The notes: generated by a model not told the origin, from the letters alone. DNA of 40,234 nucleotides from Candidatus Latescibacterota bacterium (GCA_020852055.1 JADZBP010000002.1:1-40234); one strand, 5' to 3'; counted from the stretch's first letter, positions 15,448 to 23,706 are shown. Numbers and translations: made by a program.

Positions 15448-15503
15448 GGCGCCGGTGGCGCCCCCTTGAGGGGACTGGCGAGCCGGCCAGGCCGGCGGCC
15501 AGT
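15436..15503 (-). terminator. Cluster of three hairpins after mrp
   Basis: Immediately after the mrp stop the minus strand folds into three stems. The first is 15503-15474: ACTGGC paired with GCCAGT, enclosing GCCGGCC-T-GGCCGGC. The second is 15473-15462: CCCCT-CA-AGGGG. The third is 15462-15448: GGCGCC-ACC-GGCGCC, followed by TTGACCTTTTT. The last stem plus T-run looks like an intrinsic terminator for the dnaK operon, fused to the -35 box of prmA. Confidence 0.6.
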
Positions 15504-16331
15504 TCAGGGCACGGTGGGCAGGCGGCGCACCGCCGCCTCCAGCTTGGCGGCGATCTCGGCGAAGGCCCGGCCGGCGAAGGAACCGGGGGCGTCCAGCACG
15601 ATGGGCCGCCCCTGGTCGCCGGCGGCGCGGATGGCCACCTCGAGGGGCAACTCGCCAAAGAACTCGATGCCCAGCTGGCTAGCTGCTTCGCGGCCGCCGC
15701 CGTGACCGAAGATCTCGTGGCGTTCCTGGCAGTTCGGGCAGAGGTAGTAGCTCATGTTCTCGATCAGGCCCAGGGTCTCGACCTCCACCTTCTGGAACAT
15801 GGCGATACCGCGCTCCACGTCCTGCAGGGCCACTTCCTGGGGGGTGGTCACCACCACCACACCCGAAAGTTCCACCGTCTGGCTCAGGGTGAGGGGGATA
15901 TCGCCGGTGCCGGGGGGCAGATCGAGAAGGAGGTAGTCCAGCTCGCCCCACTCGACCTGACTGAGGAACTGCTGCACTGCCTGGCCGAGCAGGGGCCCGC
16001 GCCAGATCACCGGGGCGTCCTCGCCGGTGACGAACCCGATGGACATCAGCTCCAGGCCATCCTTGGCGATGGGCCGCAGCTTGCCGCCGGGGGTGATGGT
16101 GGGCTCCTGGCGCGCCCCCAGGAGCAGGGGCAGGCTGGGACCGTAGATGTCGGCGTCGAGCAGCCCCACCCGCGCCCCGGCTGCTGCCAGGCTGAGGGCC
16201 AGATTGACTGCCACCGTGGACTTGCCAACGCCCCCCTTGGCGCTGGTCACGGCAATGGCGTTGCGGACGCCGGGCAACATCTCGCCCGCCGCCAGGGTCC
16301 GGGGTCTGGGATTGGTGCCGTTTTCGCTCAT
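15504..16331 (-). CDS. mrp: Mrp/NBP35 family P-loop ATPase, iron-sulfur cluster carrier
   Basis: A 275-aa ApbC/Mrp-type protein that binds and transfers Fe-S clusters. It has a deviant Walker A at TSAKGGVGKSTV (residues 29-40), DADIYGPSLPLLLG near 59, DLPPGTGDIPLT near 136 and the cluster-binding CxxC in YYLCPNCQ near 196. It lacks the N-terminal DUF59 domain found in longer Mrp proteins, so it belongs to the short form. The start ATGA overlaps the dnaJ stop, placing it in the heat-shock operon. The three-hairpin terminator begins just after its stop. Confidence 0.93.
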   Translation of the reverse strand: MSENGTNPRPRTLAAGEMLPGVRNAIAVTSAKGGVGKSTVAVNLALSLAAAGARVGLLDADIYGPSLPLLLGARQEPTITPGGKLRPIAKDGLELMSIGFVTGEDAPVIWRGPLLGQAVQQFLSQVEWGELDYLLLDLPPGTGDIPLTLSQTVELSGVVVVTTPQEVALQDVERGIAMFQKVEVETLGLIENMSYYLCPNCQERHEIFGHGGGREAASQLGIEFFGELPLEVAIRAAGDQGRPIVLDAPGSFAGRAFAEIAAKLEAAVRRLPTVP

Positions 16332-17473
16332 CCGCCGAAGGCCTCGCGCATCTTGTCGAAAAAGCTTTTGCCTTCCTCGGCGGCCTGCCTTTGCTCCAGG
16401 CGGGCCAGTTCCTCGAAGAGCCGGCGTTCTGGTTCGCTCAGGTGCGACGGGGTGATCACCACCACGTCCACCAGTTGGTCGCCCACCCCGCGTCCTTCCA
16501 CATCGGGGATGCCCTGCTTGCCCAGGCGCAGGACCCGGCCCGACTGGGTGCCGGGCTGGATCTTCAGCCGCGCCTTGCCGGTGAGGGTGGGGACCTCCAC
16601 CTCGTCACCCAGCGCGGCCTGGCTGAAACTGACCGGCAGGTGATAGTGGACGTCGTTGCCCTCGCGGGTGAAGTGCGGATGCTCCTTTTCCTCGATAAAG
16701 ACCAGGCAGTCGCCGGAGGGGCCGCCGCGCGGGCCGGCATCCCCCTGGCCCCGAAGCGGGATATAATTGCCCGAGCTGACCCCCGCCGGGATACGCACCG
16801 TCAGCTGGGTGGTGCCGCGCTTCAGACCTTCGCCGTCGCAGTCGCGGCAGCGGTCGCGCACCACGCTGCCCTCGCCGCTGCAGGTCGGGCAGGGGGTCAC
16901 CACCATGGACTGGCCGAAGAAGGAGCGGGCCACCTGCTGCACCTGCCCCATGCCGGCGCAGGTCTTGCAGGTCTCCTTGGCGCTGCCTTCCTTGGCCCCG
17001 GAGCCCTTGCAGGTCTCGCAGCGCTGCTGCCGGCTCAGCTTGATCTTCTTTTCCACCCCGGAGGCGATCTCCTCGAGGGTGAGTTCAATAGCGATCTTGA
17101 GGTCGCGGCCCTGAGGCGGCCCGGCCGGGCCGCGCCGCCGCCGGCCGCCGCCGCCGAAGATGCTGCCGAAGAGATCGCCAAAGAGGTCTTCGAAGTCGCC
17201 GGCGTGGGAGAAGTCGGACCACTGAAAACCGCCGCGGCTGAAGTTGCCCTCCACGCCGGCGTGGCCAAAGCGGTCGTACGCCGCCTTCTTCTGCTCGTCG
17301 CTGAGGACCTCGTACGCTTCGGAGGCCTCCTTGAACTGCTCCTCGGCCTCGGGATTGTTGGGATTGCGGTCGGGATGGTACTTGAGCGCCTGCTTGCGGT
17401 AGGCGCTCTTGATCTCGTCCTGGCTGCTCTCCCTGCCGATGCCGAGGACCTCGTAATAGTCCCGTTTGGCTAT
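16328..17473 (-). CDS. dnaJ: Chaperone protein DnaJ with an apparent ATA start
   Basis: A 381-aa Hsp40 cochaperone that stimulates DnaK. It has an N-terminal J domain with KYHPDRN, a Gly/Phe region (FGDLFGSIFGGGG) and four zinc-finger repeats (CETCKGSG, CKTCAGMG, CPTCSGEG, CRDCDGEG). The C-terminal substrate-binding domain follows. DnaJ proteins normally start M-A-K-R-D-Y-Y; here the codon in the Met position is ATA (17473-17471), followed by AKRDYYEVLG. No ATG, GTG or TTG lies between it and an ATG at 17536, which would overlap dnaK by 59 nt and add 21 non-conserved residues. ATA is 4 nt after the dnaK TAG, so reinitiation is possible. The gene identity is certain; the start is not. Confidence 0.93.
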   Translation of the reverse strand: MAKRDYYEVLGIGRESSQDEIKSAYRKQALKYHPDRNPNNPEAEEQFKEASEAYEVLSDEQKKAAYDRFGHAGVEGNFSRGGFQWSDFSHAGDFEDLFGDLFGSIFGGGGRRRRGPAGPPQGRDLKIAIELTLEEIASGVEKKIKLSRQQRCETCKGSGAKEGSAKETCKTCAGMGQVQQVARSFFGQSMVVTPCPTCSGEGSVVRDRCRDCDGEGLKRGTTQLTVRIPAGVSSGNYIPLRGQGDAGPRGGPSGDCLVFIEEKEHPHFTREGNDVHYHLPVSFSQAALGDEVEVPTLTGKARLKIQPGTQSGRVLRLGKQGIPDVEGRGVGDQLVDVVVITPSHLSEPERRLFEELARLEQRQAAEEGKSFFDKMREAFGG

Positions 17474-17477
17474 CTGC

Positions 17478-19388
17478 CTAGTTCTTCTTTTTATATTCGT
17501 CGACGACTTCGAAGTCGGCGTTGACGGCCCCGTCATCGCTCTTGTCGGAGCCCGGAGCGGGGCCGGGCTGCCCTTCGGGGGCGCCGGCGTTCTGGTAGAT
17601 TTTCTCGGAGAGTTTGTGGGCCTGAGCCTGGAGGGTCTCCACCGCTTGGTCGAGGGCCGCGTCGTCCTCGCCCTCCAAGGCCTTCTTCACCGCCGCCACC
17701 GCCCCCGCCACCGCACCCCGCTCCTCGGCCGGCAACTGCTCCCCCTGCTCCTTGAGCAACTTCTCCACACTATACACCAAGCCGTCCGCCGCGTTGCGCT
17801 TCTCCACCCCCTCCCGCCGCTGCTTGTCCTCCGCCGCATGCGCCTCCGCATCCCGGCTCATCCGCTCCACCTCCTCCTTGCTCAACCCACTCGACGACTC
17901 GATGCGGATCTTCTGCTCCTTGTTGGTCCCCTTGTCCTTGGCGCTGACGTGCAAGATCCCGTTGGCGTCGATGTCGAAGGTCACCTCCACCTGCGGCACC
18001 CCACGGGGGGCAGGGGGGATGCCGTCGAGGTGGAACTTGCCCAGCGTCCGGTTGTCCCGCGCAAACTCCCGCTCCCCCTGCAACACGTGGATCTCCACCG
18101 AGGGCTGGCTGTCCGACGCCGTCGAAAACACCTGGCTCTTCTTCGTCGGGATCGTCGTGTTGCGCTCGATCAGCCGCGTCATCACCCCACCCAAGGTCTC
18201 GATCCCCAGCGACAAGGGCGTCACGTCCAGCAACAGCACATCATCCACACTCCCAGACAACACCCCCCCCTGGATCGCCGCCCCGATCGCCACCACCTCG
18301 TCCGGATTCACCCCCCGGTGCGGCTCCCGCCCGAACAACTCCTTCACCACCTGACCCACCCGCGGCATGCGCGTCGAACCCCCCACCAGGATCACCTCGT
18401 CGATCTGGTCGGCCCGCAACCCCGCGTCCTTGAGCGCCTGCAGACAGGGTCCCTTGGTCCGCTCCACCAACCCCTCCACCCAGCGCTCGAACTGCGCCCG
18501 ACTCACCACCTGGCGCAAATGCTTGGGGCCGGACTGGTCGGCGCTGATGAAGGGCAGGTTGATCTCCGTCTGCGCCACACTCGACAACTCACACTTGGCC
18601 TTCTCACACGCCTCCTTCAAGCGCTGCAAGGCCATCGGGTCCTTGCGCAGGTCGATGCCCTCGCTCTTCTTGAACTCGTCGGCCACCTGGTCGATCAGCA
18701 CCTGGTCGAAGTCATCCCCCCCCAGGTGGGTGTCCCCGTTGGTCGACTTCACCTCGAACACCCCGTCCCCCAACTCCAGAATCGAAATATCAAAGGTGCC
18801 ACCCCCCAGATCATACACCGCGATCTTCTGGCTCTGGCCCTTCTTGTCCAGGCCATAGGCCAGGGCTGCAGCCGTGGGTTCGTTGACGATGCGCAGCACC
18901 TCCAGCCCGGCGATCTGACCGGCGTCCTTGGTTGCCTGACGCTGGGCATCGTTGAAATACGCCGGCACCGTGATCACCGCCTGACTCACCGGTTCCCCCA
19001 GGTAGTCCTCCGCCGTCTGCTTCATCTTCTGCAAGATCAAGGCCGAGATCTCCGGCGGGCTGTACTCCTTGTCCCCCACCTTCACCGCCACCAACCCTCG
19101 CGAACCCGACACCACCGGATAGGGCACCCGCGATTGTTCCGCCGTCACTTCCTCCAGCCGGCGACCCATGAAGCGCTTGATCGAATACACCGTCTGTTCC
19201 GGGTTGGTCACCGCCTGGCGTTTGGCTGTCTGGCCCACCAGCCGTTCCCCTTCTCGCGAGAAGGCCACCACCGACGGGGTCGTCCTGCCCCCCTCGGCAT
19301 TGGCGATCACCACCGGCTCCCCGCCCTCCATCACCGCCACACACGAATTCGTGGTCCCTAGATCGATTCCGATTACCTTACTTGCCAT
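17478..19388 (-). CDS. dnaK: Molecular chaperone DnaK (Hsp70)
   Basis: A 636-aa Hsp70 of normal length. It begins [20 protein letters not shown]. The ATPase-domain motifs are [17 protein letters not shown] near 140, [15 protein letters not shown] near 195 and [10 protein letters not shown] near 338. The substrate-binding domain contains [14 protein letters not shown] and the C-terminus ends [12 protein letters not shown]. The ATG at 19388 follows GGAGGA and overlaps the last 11 nt of grpE, indicating coupling. It works with DnaJ and GrpE in protein folding. The opposite strand is open along almost the whole gene, which I attribute to GC-rich codon usage rather than a second gene. Confidence 0.98.
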   Translation of the reverse strand: MASKVIGIDLGTTNSCVAVMEGGEPVVIANAEGGRTTPSVVAFSREGERLVGQTAKRQAVTNPEQTVYSIKRFMGRRLEEVTAEQSRVPYPVVSGSRGLVAVKVGDKEYSPPEISALILQKMKQTAEDYLGEPVSQAVITVPAYFNDAQRQATKDAGQIAGLEVLRIVNEPTAAALAYGLDKKGQSQKIAVYDLGGGTFDISILELGDGVFEVKSTNGDTHLGGDDFDQVLIDQVADEFKKSEGIDLRKDPMALQRLKEACEKAKCELSSVAQTEINLPFISADQSGPKHLRQVVSRAQFERWVEGLVERTKGPCLQALKDAGLRADQIDEVILVGGSTRMPRVGQVVKELFGREPHRGVNPDEVVAIGAAIQGGVLSGSVDDVLLLDVTPLSLGIETLGGVMTRLIERNTTIPTKKSQVFSTASDSQPSVEIHVLQGEREFARDNRTLGKFHLDGIPPAPRGVPQVEVTFDIDANGILHVSAKDKGTNKEQKIRIESSSGLSKEEVERMSRDAEAHAAEDKQRREGVEKRNAADGLVYSVEKLLKEQGEQLPAEERGAVAGAVAAVKKALEGEDDAALDQAVETLQAQAHKLSEKIYQNAGAPEGQPGPAPGSDKSDDGAVNADFEVVDEYKKKN

Positions 19389-19938
19389 TTTGTCCTCCGG
19401 TCTTGCTGACCACAACGCGCGCAGGCCGCACCACCTTGTCGCGCAGACGATATCCTTTTTCCATTTCCTCGACCACTGTACCCGGGGGCTGGTCGGGACG
19501 TTCGACCTCGAGCAGGGCTTCGTGATACACCGGATCGAAGGGCTGGCCGATGGCCTGAATCTCCTCGAGTCCGTACCCCCGCAGCGCCTCCTGGAGCTGA
19601 GCGTAGATCAACTCCACGCCCTGTTTGAAAACCTCCACCGTGGCGTTTTCCTGCACCAGGGCGCGGCGCATATTGTCCATGACCGGGGCGATCTGCAACA
19701 ACACGTCGCGCAGGGTTTCCTCGCGGGTATCGGTGCGCATCTTGGCGGTGCGTTTGCGGAAATTATCCAGCTCCGCAACTGCACGCAGGTAGCGATCGTA
19801 GGTTTCGGCCGCCTGGGCCTGCGCCTCTGCCAGCGCCCTGGCCGCCTCGTCGACAGGAGCCTCCGCGGGTGGTCCGGCGGGAATCTCTTCCTGTGGCTGC
19901 ACTTCCGGGTCAAGCTCTGGGTTATTCGTTTCGCTCAT
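19378..19938 (-). CDS. grpE: Nucleotide exchange factor GrpE
   Basis: A 186-aa protein that promotes ADP release from DnaK. It has an acidic, Pro/Ala-rich N-terminus and a long helix through [19 protein letters not shown]. The conserved C-terminal head contains [13 protein letters not shown] and [22 protein letters not shown] chose the ATG at 19938 ([10 protein letters not shown]). An upstream in-frame start would add 23 atypical residues. It lies 119 nt after hrcA; that gap holds only a CGCCGG/CCGGCG stem (19979-19996), with no clear promoter or CIRCE element. Confidence 0.96.
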   Translation of the reverse strand: MSETNNPELDPEVQPQEEIPAGPPAEAPVDEAARALAEAQAQAAETYDRYLRAVAELDNFRKRTAKMRTDTREETLRDVLLQIAPVMDNMRRALVQENATVEVFKQGVELIYAQLQEALRGYGLEEIQAIGQPFDPVYHEALLEVERPDQPPGTVVEEMEKGYRLRDKVVRPARVVVSKTGGQNGK

Positions 19939-20057
19939 AGATCCTGTGCTAGTCTCAACGGGAAATCCACGCCGCACCCGCCGGAAAGGACCGGCGAGCC
20001 AGGCCACAACTGCAGTTAAACGGGAAATAACGACCAGGACCAGCTCGGGTTCATCCG

Positions 20058-21092
20058 CTAGCCCACAAACTCCGCGGCCCGCGAGGCCAGGTAATTTACC
20101 AAGGCTGCCACCCGCTCATAGGGCATACGCGTGGGGCCGATGACCCCGATGATGCCCACGGCGCCGTCCACTTCGTAGCTGGCGGTGACGACACTGCACA
20201 GCTGCATTTCCTGGACCTGGTGCTCGCGGCCGATGGTGACCACCGTGCCCTGGCGCCGCTGCAGCATCTGGGCCAGGGACTCCTTGCGCTCCACCAGGTC
20301 GATCAGCTCGGCCATACGCTGGGGATCGCGAAACTCGGGTTGCAGACAGATATTGCGGGTGCCGGCCACATGCAGGTCGCCGGCCCCGGCACGGTGCAGC
20401 CCCTCGATTTCGGCGCTGATCACCTTGAGGAGCTGCGGATTGCCGGTCTCCACAGAAGCCATACGCTCGCGCACGGAAGCGCCGATCTGGGCCATGGTCA
20501 ACCCGTGCAGGCGCTGGTTGATCTGGCCGCTGAGGATCTCGAGGTCGCGCTGGGAACAGGCCGAACCCACCTCGATGACCAGGCTGCGCACACTGCCCTG
20601 GTGGATGGTGAGCACCAGCAGCAGGCGCTGCTCGCTGAGCCTGACCAGTTCCACCTTGTGGAAGATGCCCTGCTCGAAGGCGGGAGCCATGACCAGGCCC
20701 AACTGATTGGAGACCTGGCCGATAATCTTGGCCAACTGACCGAGGATCTCATCGATCCCCCCTTCGGCGAGCTGCTCGTTGAGATGCTGCCGCAACTGGT
20801 CGCCCTCACCGTCGGGCAGGGCACAATCCTGGTCCACACACTGCTCGACGTACAGGCGATATCCCTTATCGGTGGGGATACGGCCTGCCGAGGTATGGGG
20901 CTGGTGGAGGAACTCCTTCTCCTCGAGCGCCGCCAAGGTATTGCGGATGGTAGCGGCGCTGATGCCCAGGATCTCCCGGTCGAGCAAGGTCCGCGAACCG
21001 ACGGGTATGCCCACGGTGACATAGGTCTTGACCAGGGCCTGCAGCACCTGCCATTCCCGCCAAGACAACAATTCTTGTTCCATCGAATTCAT
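20058..21092 (-). CDS. hrcA: Heat-inducible transcription repressor HrcA
   Basis: A 344-aa repressor that normally binds CIRCE operators of groE/dnaK operons and depends on GroE for activity. It has an N-terminal winged helix (VGSRTLLDREILGISAATIRN), HTSAGRIPTDKGYR near 67, a long regulatory domain, and the C-terminal GVIGPTRMPYERVAALVNYLA. The start could be 21092 (used here) or the second Met at 21083; neither has a strong ribosome-binding site. It is first in hrcA-grpE-dnaK-dnaJ-mrp. No TTAGCACTC-N9-GAGTGCTAA CIRCE sequence is visible upstream; a different palindrome is present at 21186-21202. Confidence 0.96.
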   Translation of the reverse strand: MNSMEQELLSWREWQVLQALVKTYVTVGIPVGSRTLLDREILGISAATIRNTLAALEEKEFLHQPHTSAGRIPTDKGYRLYVEQCVDQDCALPDGEGDQLRQHLNEQLAEGGIDEILGQLAKIIGQVSNQLGLVMAPAFEQGIFHKVELVRLSEQRLLLVLTIHQGSVRSLVIEVGSACSQRDLEILSGQINQRLHGLTMAQIGASVRERMASVETGNPQLLKVISAEIEGLHRAGAGDLHVAGTRNICLQPEFRDPQRMAELIDLVERKESLAQMLQRRQGTVVTIGREHQVQEMQLCSVVTASYEVDGAVGIIGVIGPTRMPYERVAALVNYLASRAAEFVG

Positions 21093-21185
21093 GGCTGTGT
21101 CCCGGGCCCGCGGCCGCCGGCAATAATCAGACAAGCTATTGCAAATAATGAGAATGTCTCAGATTTACAAGATGGAGATGGGTAT

Positions 21186-21202
21186 GCCTCTTGTCAAGAG
21201 GC
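21186..21202. promoter_or_regulatory. 17-bp hyphenated palindrome upstream of hrcA
   Basis: GCCTCTTG-T-CAAGAGGC is a perfect 8-bp inverted repeat with one central base, lying 8 nt after the sugar-kinase stop and 94 nt before hrcA. On the hrcA strand it contains TTGACA, so it could be an operator over a -35 box. I find no convincing -10 at 16-18 nt, nor a sigma-32 pattern at correct spacing. As RNA it could be a hairpin, but no T-run follows. A smaller inverted repeat GAGACATTCTC lies at about 21152-21162 in the same gap. Confidence 0.35.
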
Positions 21203-21210
21203 GGGCAGGC

Positions 21211-22173
21211 TCAGAAAGCGATGGCGGGCCGGAGGCGGACCAGGCTCTCCGTTGCCGTGGCTCCAGGCTCCAGGCCGGCCGCCTCCATGGCGATCAGCAC
21301 GGCCCCGAGCACCGGCGGCAACAGCGCTTCGCACCAGCGCAAGCGCCATCCACCCGGCGCAGCCGCAGCCTGCATGGCGGGCCAGAGCAACTCCCGGGCG
21401 GCGAAAACCCCGCCAGCGCCGGCCACCGCCAGGTCTGGCCCCATAGCCAGTTTGCCGGCCACTGCCCCCACCTGCCGGCCCAGCGCCTCGCCGGCGGCGG
21501 CGGTGATCGCCCGGGCGCAGGGGTCGCCGTCGCGGGCCGCCCCGATCACTTCCGTGGCCAGCGCCGCCACCCCGTCCCGGCCCAACTCGCCGCTGTAGAT
21601 CTGCCGCACGACCTGGTCCCAGTCCGCCAATCCGAGAGCGCAGCGCAGGCGCTCGGCCAGAAGCGTGGCCGGTCCCCAACCGTCGCGGGCCCGCAGCGCC
21701 GCCCGGATACCCTCCATGCCCAGGAAATAGCCACTGCCCTCGTCGCCCAGCAGGGGACCCCAGCCGCCGGCCCGAGCCTGGACACCGGCGGCGTTTCTGC
21801 CCAGGACCATCGAACCGGTGCCGGCCAGCACCACCAGGCCCGCCTGATTGCCGTGTGCACCTACCAGCGCGGCCTGGGCATCGCTGACCACCCGCACCTG
21901 GGACGCCCACCCCTGACCCAGCGCCAGTTCGGCGATGGCCTGCTGTTCGGCGACCCGGCCGGCGCCGGCCAGCGCCAGGCACAGTCCGTCCAGGGGCAAC
22001 TCCACCTCCAGCGCCGCCCGCAGGCCGGCGAACAACTCCTCGAGGCCCACCAGACCCAGCACCTGGAAGTTCCCGCAACCCGCGCTGGCCACCCCCAACA
22101 GGCGGCCCCCCGGCCCCAGGGCTACAGCGCGGGTGTGGGTGCCACCCCCATCGATACCGACGATCTGTGCCAT
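21211..22173 (-). CDS. BadF/BadG/BcrA/BcrD-type ATPase, probable N-acetylglucosamine kinase
   Basis: A 320-aa member of the ASKHA sugar-kinase-like family. The phosphate-1 loop is GIDGGGTHTRAVALG at residues 6-20, and VVSDAQAALVGAH near 99 gives a likely catalytic Asp. GTGSMVLGR near 118, GWGPLLGDEGSGYFLG near 137 and AGAGGVFAARELLWP near 265 complete the pattern of bacterial GlcNAc kinases. It is expected to phosphorylate an amino sugar during cell-wall recycling, but the substrate is inferred from family. It lies between the flgM terminator and hrcA. No promoter or strong ribosome-binding site is evident in the ~8 nt between terminator and start, so read-through is possible. Confidence 0.8.
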   Translation of the reverse strand: MAQIVGIDGGGTHTRAVALGPGGRLLGVASAGCGNFQVLGLVGLEELFAGLRAALEVELPLDGLCLALAGAGRVAEQQAIAELALGQGWASQVRVVSDAQAALVGAHGNQAGLVVLAGTGSMVLGRNAAGVQARAGGWGPLLGDEGSGYFLGMEGIRAALRARDGWGPATLLAERLRCALGLADWDQVVRQIYSGELGRDGVAALATEVIGAARDGDPCARAITAAAGEALGRQVGAVAGKLAMGPDLAVAGAGGVFAARELLWPAMQAAAAPGGWRLRWCEALLPPVLGAVLIAMEAAGLEPGATATESLVRLRPAIAF

Positions 22174-22179
22174 GGCTCT

Positions 22180-22215
22180 AAAAATAGAAAAAGGGCGATG
22201 CTTGCGGCATCGCCC
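22180..22215 (-). terminator. Strong intrinsic terminator after flgM
   Basis: On the minus strand the 9-bp perfect stem GGGCGATGC/GCATCGCCC (22215-22193) with a 5-nt loop is followed directly by TTTTTCTATTTTT. It begins 27 nt after the flgM stop and closes the flagellar gene block. It sits just before the start of the sugar kinase gene. Confidence 0.9.
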
Positions 22216-22241
22216 CTCTTACTGATTCAGGGAAGAACGGA

Positions 22242-22700
22242 TCAGGCCAATTGGTCGACGACGCGATCGGCGGTGGCCTGGCGCACCTCCGGATCCTGAT
22301 AGAAGCCGGTGCTCACCCGCTGGCGGGCGCGCTCAACCTCGGCCTTGCGCACCTCGGGGGTGTCCTTGACCTGCTGGCGCACCCCGCGGGCCTGGACCAG
22401 GTCGGCGGCGACTTCTTTGAAGCCACCGGACTGCAGCAGCGCTCCGGCGATCTGTTTGCGGGTTTCGGGGGCGTTGTAGTACCCGGACTGCACCCGGGCG
22501 CGGACCTCCTCCAACCGGGAGTCGCTGGTCGCGTCGACGGCGACCTTGGCCTTGGCGGCCAGGTCGGCCACTCCCTGGGTATTGGTCGAAATCTCCACAA
22601 CATCGCCAGCGCGGGCCGGCGCCTTCTTGGCCTGCGCCACCTCGCCCCGTTTGCCGCTCTGGGACGTTTTGGGCTGTGGTGGTAAACCATCTATACGCAT
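22242..22700 (-). CDS. flgM: Anti-sigma-28 factor FlgM with duplicated motif
   Basis: A 152-aa protein, longer than usual FlgM (about 95-105). FlgM holds sigma-28 inactive until export through the completed hook-basal body. The N-terminus MRIDGLPPQPK and the disordered, Ser/Lys/Ala-rich first 45 residues fit. The C-terminal sigma-binding pattern (RVEEIR..I..G.Y....E..A) occurs twice: residues 61-89 (RLEEVRARVQSGYYNAPETR) and 119-150 (AEVERARQRVSTGFYQDPEV). The pair is aligned and ungapped over about 25 residues, so this looks like an internal duplication. The ATG follows GAGGTG by 7 nt. It has its own sigma-28 promoter and a strong terminator, so it can be expressed separately from fliS. Confidence 0.85.
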   Translation of the reverse strand: MRIDGLPPQPKTSQSGKRGEVAQAKKAPARAGDVVEISTNTQGVADLAAKAKVAVDATSDSRLEEVRARVQSGYYNAPETRKQIAGALLQSGGFKEVAADLVQARGVRQQVKDTPEVRKAEVERARQRVSTGFYQDPEVRQATADRVVDQLA

Positions 22701-22746
22701 CGGACATCACCTCGTCGCGGGCCTGGGGAAGACCCGCCTCTTATAT

Positions 22747-22773
22747 ATATCGGCGCCGTTCCGCGATATTTTA
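22747..22773 (-). promoter_or_regulatory. Sigma-28 promoter of flgM
   Basis: TAAAATAT-N11-GCCGATAT: TAAA at 22773-22770, 15 nt, then GCCGATAT at 22754-22747. This matches the FliA consensus with ideal spacing and 7/8 in the -10. Initiation near 22740 gives a ~40-nt leader. It provides the usual feedback in which sigma-28 drives its own inhibitor. Confidence 0.85.
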
Positions 22774-22817
22774 ATCTAATTTTGGCGATGAGGTCCTGTC
22801 CAGACAAATTTCCCCCT

Positions 22818-23231
22818 TCAGCGCACATGGTCGATGAAACGGGCTTCGCTGAGGCCGGCCTTCTGGTAACCGCGGAGGGCCCGCCGCCCCTGCTGGAACT
22901 GTCGCACCTCCTCGCGGGTGCGCGCCAGCAGCCCCTGAACCGCCGCCTCGTTGTCGCGGCGCAGTTCCTGCAGCCGGCCCAGGAGCCGGCGCACTGCCTC
23001 GCGCTGGGTTGCCTCCCCGGGTTCGCGGCCCGGCCCCGGCGAACCTTCCTGGCGCAGGCGGATCCGATCCATCAGCTGGCGGGTGCGCTGAAAAGAGGCC
23101 GCCAGGCCCTCGAGATCCTCGCGGGCGATGCAGTCGCGCTGTTCCAGACCCAGCTGGTACATGACCTCGTAGTCGGCCAGGTCCTGGCAAAGGCGCTCCA
23201 CGGCAGAGGCAGGCGCGGCCACGGCGCTCAC
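22818..23231 (-). CDS. FliT-like flagellar chaperone candidate
   Basis: A 137-aa, all-helical, Arg/Glu/Gln-rich protein with no recognised motif. It starts at a GTG inside a GTGA overlap with the fliS stop, so it is translationally coupled to fliS. In many flagellar loci the gene after fliS encodes FliT, the FliD chaperone, and size and composition agree. The helices around VERLCQDLADYEVMYQLGLEQ and ATQREAVRRLLGRLQELRRD have FliT/FlgN-like heptads. The identification rests mainly on context. An alternative is a general flagellar export chaperone. It ends 45 nt before the flgM -35 box. Confidence 0.6.
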   Translation of the reverse strand: MSAVAAPASAVERLCQDLADYEVMYQLGLEQRDCIAREDLEGLAASFQRTRQLMDRIRLRQEGSPGPGREPGEATQREAVRRLLGRLQELRRDNEAAVQGLLARTREEVRQFQQGRRALRGYQKAGLSEARFIDHVR

Positions 23232-23665
23232 CCGGTGATCGCCACGCGGGCCTGAAGCGGCTCAGGCGCGTCGGCCTCGGCGTCGTTCTGGGAGCCCACC
23301 ACCTTTTCCCAGGCCTCCAGCAGGCTGGCCATCAGCGCCGCCACCTCCTTGATGGCCTCGGGATCCATGTCGACGTTGGCGCGCACCAGCCGGCGATAAC
23401 AGTACAGGTAGAGACGCTGCAGGTTGACGGCCAGCTCATTGCCCTTGGCGAGCATGTCCTGATCGAGGGCGTAGAGCAGTTCCAGGACGATATCCTGGGC
23501 GCGGATCAGACTCTTGCCCTTGCCCTCCATGTCCTTCTGTTCAAGTTGGTGGATGGCCTTCTTCATGAAGCGGATCGCCCCCTGATAGAGCATGACGATC
23601 AGCTTGCCCTTGTTGGCGGTCTTGATCTGGACCTGGCTGTATTGGCGGTAAGCGTTGCGATTCAT
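23228..23665 (-). CDS. fliS: Flagellin export chaperone FliS
   Basis: A 145-aa protein of normal FliS size plus a short Ala/Glu-rich tail. It has the family N-terminus NAYRQYSQVQIKTANKGKL, then LIVMLYQGAIRFMKKA and the later LYLYCYRRLVRANVDMD. FliS binds the C-terminal helix of flagellin in the cytosol and prevents early polymerisation. It lies 58 nt after fliD and overlaps the FliT-like gene by 4 nt. It would have to serve five different flagellin C-termini in this organism, including the aberrant one of fliC2. Confidence 0.95.
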   Translation of the reverse strand: MNRNAYRQYSQVQIKTANKGKLIVMLYQGAIRFMKKAIHQLEQKDMEGKGKSLIRAQDIVLELLYALDQDMLAKGNELAVNLQRLYLYCYRRLVRANVDMDPEAIKEVAALMASLLEAWEKVVGSQNDAEADAPEPLQARVAITG

Positions 23666-23690
23666 ACCCCTCTTATGCTTCCTGCACCAT

Positions 23691-23706
23691 GGCTGAATAC
23701 GTGCCC
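23691..23706 (-). promoter_or_regulatory. Possible sigma-54 promoter upstream of fliS
   Basis: GGGCACGTATTCAGCC has GG and GC at the -24/-12 spacing and GGCACG in the upstream half (consensus TGGCACG-N4-TTGCW). The -12 half is weak (TTCAGC), and no enhancer site was identified. Initiation would fall about 15 nt before the fliS start. Read-through from fliD is an equally plausible source of fliS transcripts. Confidence 0.25.

Noticed and set aside
17466-19361. A long open frame (631 codons) on the plus strand opposite dnaK.
   Set aside because: dnaK is certain on the other strand. Long antisense frames are common opposite GC-rich dnaK genes because of third-position GC bias. The product is low-complexity His/Arg/Leu/Gln with no family features.
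19939-20057. The gap between hrcA and grpE as a possible second promoter or CIRCE site.
   Set aside because: Only a short CGCCGG/CCGGCG stem and an AACTGCAGTT palindrome are visible, with no -35/-10 pair or CIRCE arms.
21150-21210. Sigma-32-like CTTGAC followed by CCCATCT before hrcA.
   Set aside because: The gap is about 9 nt, shorter than the 13-15 nt expected for heat-shock promoters.
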